Notes under the pieces: generated by a model
Database searches by the model: none
What the model was told of the DNA's origin: nothing
Seen by the model: only the letters and a program-made list of their open reading frames with translations
Position numbers and translations under genes: made by a program
In this document: one piece after another, positions 56,124 through 63,798 of the stretch
Numbering within the stretch: position 1 is the first letter of the stretch
Layout of the letters: the number at the start of each line of letters is the position of its first letter
NCBI GenBank assembly: GCA_963701435.1
Contig: CAVPAL010000011.1
Coordinates: 14,621-78,620 of the forward strand
Reading direction: 5' to 3'
Origin: JAACFF01 sp963701435
GTDB lineage: Bacteria > Chloroflexota > Anaerolineae > Promineifilales > Promineifilaceae
DNA length: 64,000 bases

Positions 56124-56206
56124 ACAAATTTGACCTGGTCGTTATTATTGCGGGACAAGGTGGGCTGCCTTCCGCCGCACTAGCTGCCCGGCTGGGAGCC
56201 AACGTA
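56120..56206 (+). pseudogene. Mercuric/pyridine-nucleotide disulfide reductase, N-terminal remnant
   Basis: About 29 residues starting at ATG 56120 (overlapping the previous stop): MNKFDLVVIIAGQGGLPSAA followed by LAARLGANV. This is the FAD-binding start of MerA/Lpd-type reductases, with one Gly of GxGxxG changed. An inverted-repeat element follows at 56207 and no further homology is found. Its position under a MerR promoter suggests merA. Confidence 0.65.
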
Positions 56207-56361
56207 GAGACCAGGACAAAACGGGGGCAAATTCATAAGCCTACAGCAAAAAGGTTGTGGTGTACTTGTGTTTCTTGACAGAATCAGAGGCGAGATCGGT
56301 TTGTCTCGAAATGTTCTTTGTAATTGTTCGTCTTTGATTGCCCCCACTTTGTCCTGGCCTC
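56207..56361. mobile_element. MITE-like element of about 155 bp with 24-bp terminal repeats
   Basis: Left end begins GAGACCAGGACAAAACGGGG and the right end reads GAGGCCAGGACAAAGTGGGG on the reverse strand, matching at 21 of 24 positions. No ORF inside. It interrupts the merA-like gene. No clear target duplication is visible (flanks GTA and AATTA). Confidence 0.6.
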
Positions 56362-56554
56362 CAATTAGATGCGTGCATCCAAACGATTCAGGCTATGAAA
56401 GGAATTTTGGAACAAACGCTTAACTGCGAATGTGACACCCTCGAAGATTGGGGTGCTGGCATAGGTGACGGGGTAAATTTGAATTGTTAGCTCTGATATA
56501 ACCCATGCCACTGGCGGAGCAACTAAATCAGAGCAGGCACTTGATTCATTTCGC
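56362..56554. other. Non-annotated gap, possible gene tail
   Basis: An open plus-strand frame (QLDACIQTIQAMKGILEQ..., stop near 56490) reads like a helical protein end but matches no family I know. It may be a fragment stranded by the adjacent insertion. Confidence 0.2.
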
Positions 56555-57280
56555 TCATCCCGTGCCCCGCCGTAACATCTCAGCAAGTTCATCCGGCATC
56601 TCTGTGGCCTCAATTGACTGCGCTGCTTTTTCCACATTATATGGCACGCGAATGAACTCAACGGATAACACTTTTTCCTCAGCAGACAGCACCAGATAAC
56701 AAGCACGCGGATCATTGTCTTTTGGCTTACCCACGCTGCCGGCGTTAATAACGTGACGACCGCTGCCCAAGACGCGATGATATGGCAGGTGGGTGTGACC
56801 ACAAACCAGCACATCCGCTTCGACCAAATCCAGCAGTCGTTCTAGACTGGCTTCTGGCCGGTCTTCATATAAGTATTCGTTTATCTTGCGCGGGCTACCA
56901 TGTACTAGCACCACTTTCAAATTACCTAACTGAAGCGGTATATTATCGACCAGTCTCCGCAAATATGCTTTGTTTTCAGTCGATGTGTGTGCGTTTGACC
57001 AGGCAATCGAACGCTCACCTAATGCTTTAGCTTCTGGTGTTTTATAGGCACAACCGCAATCATCGCTGTCTTGCCCAACACCCAAATCATAGTTGCCCAT
57101 AATGGTGGGAATGTTCTGTTCGCGGATACTAGAGATGACTTCATTGGGAAAAGTGCCGTAACCCACTAAATCACCCAGACAGTAAAGGTTGTATAGTCCA
57201 CGCACTTTCATGTCAGCAAAAACTGCTTCCAAAGCCGGTAAATTGGCATGAATATCACCAAAGATAGTTATCTGGTTCAT
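56555..57280 (-). CDS. YfcE/MJ0936-type metallophosphoesterase
   Basis: A 241-residue calcineurin-like phosphoesterase with all metal motifs: FGDIHANLPALE (DxH), CLGDLVGYG (GDxxG), IMGNYDLG (GNxD variant GNYD), VLVHGSP and VCGHTHLPYHR (GHTH). It is probably a cyclic or phosphodiester hydrolase. ArsC directly precedes it (stop at 57281 and start at 57280), so they are one operon. A role in arsenic handling is only suggested by this linkage. Confidence 0.9.
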   Translation of the reverse strand: MNQITIFGDIHANLPALEAVFADMKVRGLYNLYCLGDLVGYGTFPNEVISSIREQNIPTIMGNYDLGVGQDSDDCGCAYKTPEAKALGERSIAWSNAHTSTENKAYLRRLVDNIPLQLGNLKVVLVHGSPRKINEYLYEDRPEASLERLLDLVEADVLVCGHTHLPYHRVLGSGRHVINAGSVGKPKDNDPRACYLVLSAEEKVLSVEFIRVPYNVEKAAQSIEATEMPDELAEMLRRGTG

Positions 57281-57745
57281 TTATGCCAGTATCCCCCGTC
57301 CGTCAATGTAAACACCATTTTCAAGTAGATACCCCTGTATCGTTTCATCAATGATGTCTCGTATCTCCCTGAATTTCGCCAGTTTGGCTTCCGCATCGCC
57401 TTCAAAGGCGGCCGGATCTTCCAGCCCCCAATGAATATGTCTGTCTTGTGCATCGAGCCAGACACGGGGGCAATTTTTCTCGGCGTGGTCACAGACGGTA
57501 ACCACAATGCCGAAATATTGTTTGCCCAGATATTTACGAATACTGTCAGAGGTTTGATGGTTGATGGAGATCCCTTTTTCCGCCATCACTTGGATAGCCA
57601 GCGGGTTGATCCCTTGGGGATCCATGCCTGCGCTATGGACTTCATATTTGTCGCCGGCATAATGACGCAAGAACCCCTCTGCCATCTGGCTTCGCGCAGA
57701 GTTGCCTGTGCAGAGAAACAATACTTTAGGTTTATTTTCATTCAT
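57281..57745 (-). CDS. arsC: Thioredoxin-coupled arsenate reductase (ArsC)
   Basis: 154 residues with start ATG 57745, chosen because AAGGAG lies 8 nt upstream (an in-frame GTG at 57754 is too close to it). Low-molecular-weight phosphatase fold: the P-loop VLFLCTGNSARSQMAEG (CX5R) reduces arsenate, with later Cys in VVTVCDHAEKNCPRVW as the relay pair (CDHAEKNC) of the thioredoxin class. C-terminal helix KFREIRDIIDETIQGYL. Confidence 0.9.
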   Translation of the reverse strand: MNENKPKVLFLCTGNSARSQMAEGFLRHYAGDKYEVHSAGMDPQGINPLAIQVMAEKGISINHQTSDSIRKYLGKQYFGIVVTVCDHAEKNCPRVWLDAQDRHIHWGLEDPAAFEGDAEAKLAKFREIRDIIDETIQGYLLENGVYIDGRGILA

Positions 57746-57760
57746 CGTGATCACTCCTTG

Positions 57761-58556
57761 TTATGGTTGCTGGCGATCCAGCATCAAACGCAGGTAGCTA
57801 ATACGAGTAGTTAGCTCCCGCGCCGTTTGCATGAACGCTTGAAATTGTTCTTCTTCAGTTCCTTTCACCGCAGCCGGGTCTGGAAAGCTCCAGTGTATCT
57901 GCCGTGGGTCATCGGGGAAGACCGGACAAACCTCGCGTACTTGATCACAGACGGTGATAACGTAGTCAAAGGTCTGGCCGACAAACTCATCCAAATGTTT
58001 GGATCGTTGTTGGTTCATATCAATTTTTATGTCTGCTGCAACACGAACAGCTAATGGGTGAACTTGCCCCGGTTCACTGCCTGCACTGAACACTTCCACC
58101 GAAGCCCCGCCGTTGGCTCGTAAAATACCTTCTGCCAGTTGGGAACGGGCGCTGTTGTGGGTGCAGAGAAAGAGGATGCGAAAACGGCCGTTTTTCCGTC
58201 CCCTCTTCTTCATGATTGGTAACAGGTGGATGAAGCTGGTTAGCACCTAGTTGTTCCACGCAGGCCAGCGCGGGGTGGAGCGTTTGACCACTTTCCAAAT
58301 AAAGTGTGCGTAAGTGGTCTAAATCCAAACTGTAGTAAACGTCACGCCCGTCCGCACTGCTGCGCCGCTCATGGACGATATGTCCTTCTCTCAGCAGGCG
58401 CAGGTGATATGAAATCAAGTTTTGCGGCCGTTGCAGCCGTTCTACCAACTCTTGGACACGCCTGTCGCTCTCTGCCAATACTTCCAGTAAATGCCAGCGC
58501 ACATCATGAGCCAGCAGTTTAAGAAAATCGAGGGAAATGTTTGTAAAATGGGTCAT
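57761..58556 (-). CDS. ArsR-ArsC fusion (repressor plus arsenate reductase), one frameshift
   Basis: Two homologous parts in adjacent frames. From ATG 58556 (MTHFTNIS) comes a winged HTH: LLAHDVRWHLLEVLAESDRR, QRPQNLISYHLRLLREG, DGRDVYYSLD. Then a linker ending ...NHEEEGTE meets, at a run of five A near 58190, the frame of RFRILFLCTHNSARSQLAEG (CX5R) and VITVCDQVREVCPVF (relay cysteines), stop 57761. ArsR-ArsC fusions exist in other bacteria, so I read this as one gene; as separate ORFs they overlap by 173 bp. The HTH lacks the CNC metal site. An operator-like palindrome precedes it. Confidence 0.78.
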
Positions 58557-58576
58557 GGTAATCATGCCAATTGAAA

Positions 58577-58600
58577 TTACATCAATATATATTGATGTAA
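58577..58600. promoter_or_regulatory. 24-bp palindrome, ArsR-like operator variant
   Basis: A perfect palindrome with 12-bp half TTACATCAATAT; the core ATCAA-N6-TTGAT is a variant of the TTCAA-N6-TTGAA site. It lies 20 nt upstream of the fusion gene's start. Confidence 0.65.
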
Positions 58601-58710
58601 TTATACACAAAAGAATCCCACTAACAAGTTTTCTCTCAAAAACCTAGCTTTCTATTTTACCTTTGAGCATTTACACAAAATTGAGGGGTAGGGCACTCTC
58701 GTTTTTATGG

Positions 58711-58747
58711 CTTAGCGGACATTTACGGACGTTTCTGGGAGATACCC
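58711..58747 (-). repeat. Right terminal inverted repeat, Tn3 type
   Basis: Reverse complement begins GGGTATCTCCCAGAAAC and ends GTAAATGTCCGCTAAG, identical to the left end at 34 of 37 positions. The rest of the 58611-58831 gap shows no gene. Confidence 0.75.
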
Positions 58748-58831
58748 ATAATCGGGGAAATTGCTAGGGTCGGCGTTATGGTTGCCGTTGTGGACAGGTT
58801 ATAGACACTGGTAAATCGAGGATGAGTATCT

Positions 58832-60804
58832 TTACAACAGGTCGTTTTCTTTGGCAATGGCGACGGCTTCGTACCGTCCGCGAGCACCCAGCTTGGCGTA
58901 AATGCGCTTGAGGTGAGTCTTCACGGTATTGGCGGAGATAAAGAGCTGCGCCCCGATTTCAGCCATGGTCAACTCACTGTCCAGCCAGCGCAGTACGTCC
59001 AGTTCGCGATCCGTAAGCGGCTCCGGCAAGGTGTCGGAAATCGTTTCATGCACAGTGGGCGCTTGCGCCAGCAGCGACTGAGCCAGGGCTGCTTCTTGGG
59101 GAAAGTCGGCGGCGACGTCGCTGATTTTTTGCAGAATGGGAACGGCCGTTTCCCATCTTTCTTGTTCTACCTGCACCTGCGCCGCACCCAACTGCGCCCG
59201 CAAGACATAGGTCGGGCTGCCAGCCAGCTCACTCAGGCGAGCCGCCTCTGCGAACTGCACCTGCGCCGCATCCAGTTCCCCGGCCAGCCGATATGCTTCA
59301 GCCAGACCAAAAACCGCCGCCAGTTGGCGTGGCAGAGAATTTGGCGTTGGCGGTGTGGGCAGCTGCGCCAATAGTTCCTGCGAAAGCGCAATCGCCTGCG
59401 CACTGTCCTGCTGATGGCGAGCCAGATGAATCTGAATCACCAACAGCTCCTGCGCCAGGTCAGGATCGGCAGCGGCCGTTTGCGCCAGAACTAGCAGACG
59501 CGCCTCAACTTCGTCCAACTGCCCGGATTCCAGCAGCACCCACAACTGCCTGATTGCCAATCGGGGGTGGCTGGCTAATACTGCTTCAGGTAGTTGGTCC
59601 AGCCAACCCAAAATTTGGCCGGGCGTCGCGTGGCGCAGCAGCGCTTCCGAGGCAAGCAGATCTGCTGCCTGTTCCGGGTTTCCGGCGGCCAGGCTGTGTG
59701 TAATGGCCGCATCTAGCCTGTTATGGGCGGCAAACCACTCACTGGCTCGTTGGTGGACAACGGCGACCGTCTCCGGCAGCTGTTGGGTTAACCGGCTGCG
59801 TAATAAATCAGCAAAAAGATGATGATAGCGATAGGTTTCCCGCCGATTGTCCAACGGTATCAGGAACACGTTTTCCTGCTCCAGCGTTTGCAATATCACC
59901 TGCATGTCGGCGCGGGGATAACCGGTAACGGCCGCACACAGGTCGGCGTTTAGCTCTTCAAGGAGAGAGGTGCGCAGTAAAAATGTCTGACGGTCGGCAG
60001 ATTGCTGCTGCAATACTTCGCTGAGCAGGTAGTCGAGGATGTAACGATCCTCTCCGGCAAAGTCGGTGATGAACTGGTGGCGGTTGCTTGCGGATAGCTG
60101 TTTCAGGGAGAGCGCGGCCAGTTGCAAACCGGCGACCCAGCCTTCGGTGCGGGCAGTTAAGGCGAGCAAATCGGTGGATGGCAGATTGAGTTGGTGGCGC
60201 TGGTTGAGGAAAACGGCCGTTTCTTCCGGCGAGAACATCAAATCCTGTGCCCGAATCTCATTTATTTCGCCCCGCGCCCGCAGGCGGGCCAGCGGCAGTG
60301 GCGGATCGGCGCGGGTGGTGATAACCAGGTGCATCTGTGGTGGCAGGTGTTCCAGCAGAAAGGTGAGTGCCCGAGCAACGGCTGGCGCATTGACAACGTG
60401 GTAATCGTCCAAAACGAGGGCAAATTCCTGCGGGATGGCGGTAATTTCGTTGAGCAGGGTTGTCAGGATGGTTTCGGTTGGTGGTGGCTGTGGCGATTCG
60501 AGCATCCCGGACACTCGTTTCCCGATCTCTGGGGAGAGCGTTTGCAACGCAGCGATGAAGTAAGTTAGAAAGCGGGTGAGTTCACTGTCCCGTTCGTCTA
60601 ATGATAGCCAGGCAAACGGCCGTTTACCCCCAGCAATCCATTCACTGACCAACGTCGTCTTGCCAAAACCGGCCGGAGCGGAGATAAGGGTCAGTTTGCA
60701 GCGTGTAATCCCTGGTTGAGCTTTTCAATGAGGTGAGGACGGGGGACGAGAGACGGCCGTAACCGAGGCACATACAATTTCGTTTGTAACAAGTCGCCAG
60801 ACAT
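58832..60804 (-). CDS. MalT-type STAND/LuxR regulator (one frameshift near the P-loop)
   Basis: Start ATG 60804 (MSGDLLQTKLYVPRLRP); the frame breaks near 60703 before KLTLISAPAGFGKTTLVSEW, and the rest (58832-60652) is intact. Walker A SAPAGFGKTT, Walker B FALVLDDYHVV, STAND arm TRADPPLPLARLRARGE, YRYHHLFADLLRSRL, then helical repeats and the LuxR HTH LTDRELDVLRWL...ANTVKTHLKRIYAKLG. It is about 655 residues, shorter than its paralogues because the TPR region is reduced. Lies just outside the Tn3 right end, and downstream of the DUF4386 operon. Confidence 0.87.
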
Positions 60805-60844
60805 AGGGACATTATAACGGATAGGTTGCCGGTTAGGCTAGAGA

Positions 60845-60876
60845 GTTTGAGGGGCAACGGCCGTTGCCCCTCAAAC
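60845..60876. promoter_or_regulatory. 32-bp perfect palindrome centred on ACGGCCGT
   Basis: 16-bp arms without spacer; the half GTTTGAGGGGCAACGG is followed directly by its reverse complement. The octamer ACGGCCGT is exactly at the centre. It lies between the regulator start and a GNAT remnant. It could be a terminator-like hairpin or a protein-binding site. Confidence 0.6.
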
Positions 60877-60882
60877 TACAAT

Positions 60883-61050
60883 TTACCCTTCTCTACTCGA
60901 TTCAACTGAAAACTTAACTTCTTTCTCAAGCGTAAACCGCAGCGTCCGTCGCCACGCCTTATTACCCAAATGAAACTGATTTTCTCCAGCAAAAATATTG
61001 CCAACCTGCTCAAAATCCGCTTTTGTTACCAATCTGATGCCAACATTTAT
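60883..61050 (-). pseudogene. GNAT acetyltransferase N-terminal remnant
   Basis: About 55 codons: IRLVTKADFEQVGNIFAGEN is the typical first strand and helix of GNAT acetyltransferases, continuing FHLGNKAWRRTLRFTLEKE and stopping at 60883. No acetyl-CoA loop and no start codon are present, so it is a fragment. Confidence 0.45.
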
Positions 61051-61051
61051 T

Positions 61052-61747
61052 TTAGGCACTTAAAGTGAAGCCTTCTGCTTCCGGTTTTTCCGCCTCCGCG
61101 CTTGGGCTTTGGCGCAACAAAACAATCCCCAGCCATGCGAACCATACGATCTGACCCAGCCCAAAAATGGCCGCTCCTATCTCGCCGAGAGGCGGGATAG
61201 CCGAGAGGATGCCTGCCACACCGAGTACCAGGCCAAGGTAGTTCAGTAATTTGGGAAACGCTTCTGCCCGCAGAGCTGCCCAACTTACCAACAGAAGCCA
61301 TAAACCACCTACAAATTCATTCCCGCCGCCTAATCCTTCAAACACAGACTCAATAGCCAACCACACTGTGGCAGCTTGAGTCGGGTCTTGGCCATACAGA
61401 TTGATGACAGAGTCCATACCGATGTTAAAGATCATGCCGCTGGCAATGATCAGACCTGCCCAAATAAACCCAAGGACGGCAGCTGTCTGCATCATTGCCA
61501 GGGAGCCAGCCTTCAAACGCTTGTAAAGCGCCAGCGCCAGGACAACCATAAAGACGCCCCATAGCACATAGACGATTAGGTGCAACATGTACGTGATAGT
61601 TTGATTATCCATGAGAAAAGCCACCTTCTCGACAGGATCAACGACGCTAGAATAGTCCGCTACCAGTTTGAAGCCCACAATACCCAACACGTATGCTGCT
61701 GCCATGTACAGGGCGGCAATGCCGCCCATCTTCTGAAAGTTTTTCAT
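61052..61747 (-). CDS. DUF4386-family membrane protein
   Basis: A 231-residue protein with six hydrophobic helices. MGGIAALYMAAAYVLGIVGF, LAIESVFEGLGGGNEFVGGL and WAALRAEAFPKLLNYLGLV are typical DUF4386 segments. Function unknown. It heads a series of small membrane proteins and one DQAALHG protein on the same strand. The 93-bp gap before it has a plausible RBS (AAGGAGATAAT). Confidence 0.85.
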   Translation of the reverse strand: MKNFQKMGGIAALYMAAAYVLGIVGFKLVADYSSVVDPVEKVAFLMDNQTITYMLHLIVYVLWGVFMVVLALALYKRLKAGSLAMMQTAAVLGFIWAGLIIASGMIFNIGMDSVINLYGQDPTQAATVWLAIESVFEGLGGGNEFVGGLWLLLVSWAALRAEAFPKLLNYLGLVLGVAGILSAIPPLGEIGAAIFGLGQIVWFAWLGIVLLRQSPSAEAEKPEAEGFTLSA

Positions 61748-61840
61748 TATTATCTCCTTGTTTTTTGAACGATATTGATACGATTCGTTGAATGGAACCT
61801 GGTAAATAGCAGTGACGAGATAAACCTCAGAGGTTTATCC

Positions 61841-62284
61841 TCAACTCGCATAATACCTCCTTACACCTGGTATCAGCGCAAAGAGCAGAATTAACAAGCC
61901 CAGAACGGCCGTTACATAGGTGATCGGGAAGAAGCCGATGAGCCACCCTTCATAGAGTAACCACAGGGCGATAATCGCCACCAGGATCAGGGTGGCTGTC
62001 CAGGCCCAGTAGTGTTTGCTCCACTGCAGCAGCGCGTTGACCCGCACCCAATTCGGGCGGGCTACCAGGGCAAAAGCCAACAGCAATGGAAATAGCCCCA
62101 TGACAACGATCAGAAATAGGCCCGGTAGAATGAAATTGGGCACAGGCAGAAGTGGTAAAATGGTAGCTACGCCGAGACGCTCACCGCTGGGGTCAATTAA
62201 CATCAAAATACCCCCGGCAAAACCTCCCAGGGCCAGAAACAGTAAAAAGAAAACCAGGGGCCAAACCATAAATGGACGTCGCAT
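61841..62284 (-). CDS. Four-helix membrane protein of unknown function
   Basis: 147 residues with four predicted transmembrane helices (about 8-30, 45-75, 88-110, 115-140) and basic loops. No motif recognised. Same strand and cluster as the DUF4386 and small DQAALHG genes, 52 bp after the latter. Confidence 0.7.
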   Translation of the reverse strand: MRRPFMVWPLVFFLLFLALGGFAGGILMLIDPSGERLGVATILPLLPVPNFILPGLFLIVVMGLFPLLLAFALVARPNWVRVNALLQWSKHYWAWTATLILVAIIALWLLYEGWLIGFFPITYVTAVLGLLILLFALIPGVRRYYAS

Positions 62285-62336
62285 GTCGTACTCCTTTGAA
62301 TAAGTTAATCAGCTATTCAGCTGATTTGTCTGTCAA

Positions 62337-62594
62337 TCACTCCGTATTCGGCGCGCCAGCTTGTTCAGGGTCAAGTTGATTGACTGAGATCAGCGGCAGG
62401 CCTAAATCGCGAATTTTCTTTAGTAAGCCGTGTAGGGCAGCTTGATCCATATTCTTGCCGTTGAGCGTTGTGGCGCCATCGTTTTCATGGACACAGGTCA
62501 ATCCCTCAAACCAATCGGCCCAACTCGCATCGAGATGCCCCTTCAGCTTGATTTCATAGCTTTTACCAATTAGTTCGTTGGGGATTTCAACCAT
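62337..62594 (-). CDS. Small conserved protein, DQAALHG family, copy 4
   Basis: 85 residues and the clearest family member: KGHLDASWADWFEGLTCVHE, then MDQAALHGLLKKIRDLGLPL and ISVNQLDP. Flanked by two small membrane proteins, 12 bp after the upstream one (62607-63041), again in a membrane-protein operon. An ACGGCCGT does not occur in it. Confidence 0.78.
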   Translation of the reverse strand: MVEIPNELIGKSYEIKLKGHLDASWADWFEGLTCVHENDGATTLNGKNMDQAALHGLLKKIRDLGLPLISVNQLDPEQAGAPNTE

Positions 62595-62606
62595 TACGCA
62601 CCTCGA

Positions 62607-63041
62607 TCAACCCGGCCCAATGGCAGCAGCGGCCATAATGATTGTGATAACGGCCGTTACGCCCCATAAAGCAAGAAAAATGGCGGCGACTTTTAGCGAT
62701 TGCGGCGTCCCGATGCGGATGCCGCGGCGCTGCATTACCATACGGACCACGATTCCCCGCCCGGCAAAGTATAGATACATGCCGCCGCCAACTAATCCGA
62801 AATAGACCCAGTTGGGGTTATTCAACAGCAAAAGTAAACCGGCAAGTGGCAATGTCCAGAGAACGGCCGTATCCCAAACAGCTTCCCCGCGTACATCGGC
62901 ATAAAAAGCTGGATCAACATCGGCTTGCGGTTCGGTCAGACCCAATCGGGCAGCCGTCTGCGGCCAAATGGCGCTGATAACCTGCCCCAAATAACCGATG
63001 GAAGAAATGATGAAAAGTATTACTCCCCAGACGATGTTCAT
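62607..63041 (-). CDS. Membrane protein of unknown function
   Basis: 144 residues with four hydrophobic helices: MNIVWGVILFIISSIGYLGQ at the N-terminus, VLWTLPLAGLLLLL, VYFGLVGGGMYLYFAGRG, and VAAIFLALWGVTAVITIIMA at the end. No family recognised. First gene of the operon that continues with the DQAALHG protein. Confidence 0.75.
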   Translation of the reverse strand: MNIVWGVILFIISSIGYLGQVISAIWPQTAARLGLTEPQADVDPAFYADVRGEAVWDTAVLWTLPLAGLLLLLNNPNWVYFGLVGGGMYLYFAGRGIVVRMVMQRRGIRIGTPQSLKVAAIFLALWGVTAVITIIMAAAAIGPG

Positions 63042-63164
63042 TTTCGTTCCTCAGTAAATCGAATTGGCAATTCGATCTGCGATTTACCAGATCGCACTAC
63101 AGTTTTTTGACCGTATGTACAATGTTATTTGCGAGAAAGGAGATAATGTTTGCATTTCAATTTC

Positions 63165-63488
63165 TCACTCAACCAGAACAGTTAAAATCTCGCGCATGTG
63201 GTTATAAGGCAATGAAAAGTGACCTTCGTCTTCAAGGAAAGTAGCCGTACAATTAGGAATCGCCTCAGCAACATAATGGCCTACTGAAACGGGAACATTG
63301 TTATCATTTCCCCCATGCCACAAATGCACTTCCCCTTGAATATCCTGCAGGCGGAATCCCCACGAGCGGGTATACAGTGTGGCTTCATGCTGAACACCAG
63401 CAATGCCTGCCCGAAATGCTTCCCGCCAACTGCCAAGGCTCATCTGTAAAAGTGCGGGTTGGTTTTCTAGTAGGGGTATGAGTCCCAT
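63165..63488 (-). pseudogene. Alpha/beta hydrolase, C-terminal remnant
   Basis: About 107 codons aligning with the second half of the hydrolase at 38377: SWREAFRAGIAGVQHEATLY, WGFRLQDIQGEVHLWHGGND (acid region) and EDEGHFSLPYNH (catalytic His). The nucleophile elbow is missing; the sequence upstream (63489-63598) is unrelated. Confidence 0.7.
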
Positions 63489-63798
63489 CTATGCAGAGAT
63501 TCCGGGTGTAGTTAACATAATCTACTTGATAGAATTAGCCGGATCACCTGGGTATAAAACGGCCGTTTCTCATCAGAGTAAAGTATTTATCAAATCAAAT
63601 TTCGTTCACTTCCTATCACCTTAATTTGAAAATCCCCATAAAAACAGTACACTATTTTGGGATTTCGGCTTACATGGCAGATGGGGCATTGAAAGTTTTG
63701 AAAACATAGTTGACTTCCCAATTTAAACGACATCATTTTAATACGTAAGCGACACCCATTTTGACGTGTTGCAAATGCATGGAATCTGAAAAACATAC
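63489..63798. other. Gap without recognised gene
   Basis: 310 bp holding one ACGGCCGT copy and A/T-rich stretches. A minus-strand open frame (63590-63844) with a CPIC motif matches nothing I recognise. The end may hold the promoter of the regulator starting at 63799. Confidence 0.3.

Larger units (their letters stand above)
39384..58747. mobile_element. Tn3-family-type transposon remnant carrying arsenic/thiol detoxification genes
   Basis: Bounded by 37-bp inverted repeats (39384-39420 and 58711-58747) that match at 34 of 37 positions and end inward in CGCTAAG, as Tn3-family termini do. A degraded Tn3 transposase ends 11 bp inside the left repeat, its normal place. No resolvase or res site was found. 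The 5-bp flanks are GTAAT/ATAAT-like and not a perfect target duplication. The cargo of about 30 genes is dominated by arsenic, mercury and thiol functions. ACGGCCGT density inside equals that of the flanks, so the element has lived long in this or a related genome. Confidence 0.7.

Noticed and set aside
39374..58757. Perfect 5-bp target duplication of the Tn3-like island
   Set aside because: The flanks read GTAAT (or TAATA) and ATAAT; they are similar but not identical, so I do not claim a duplication.
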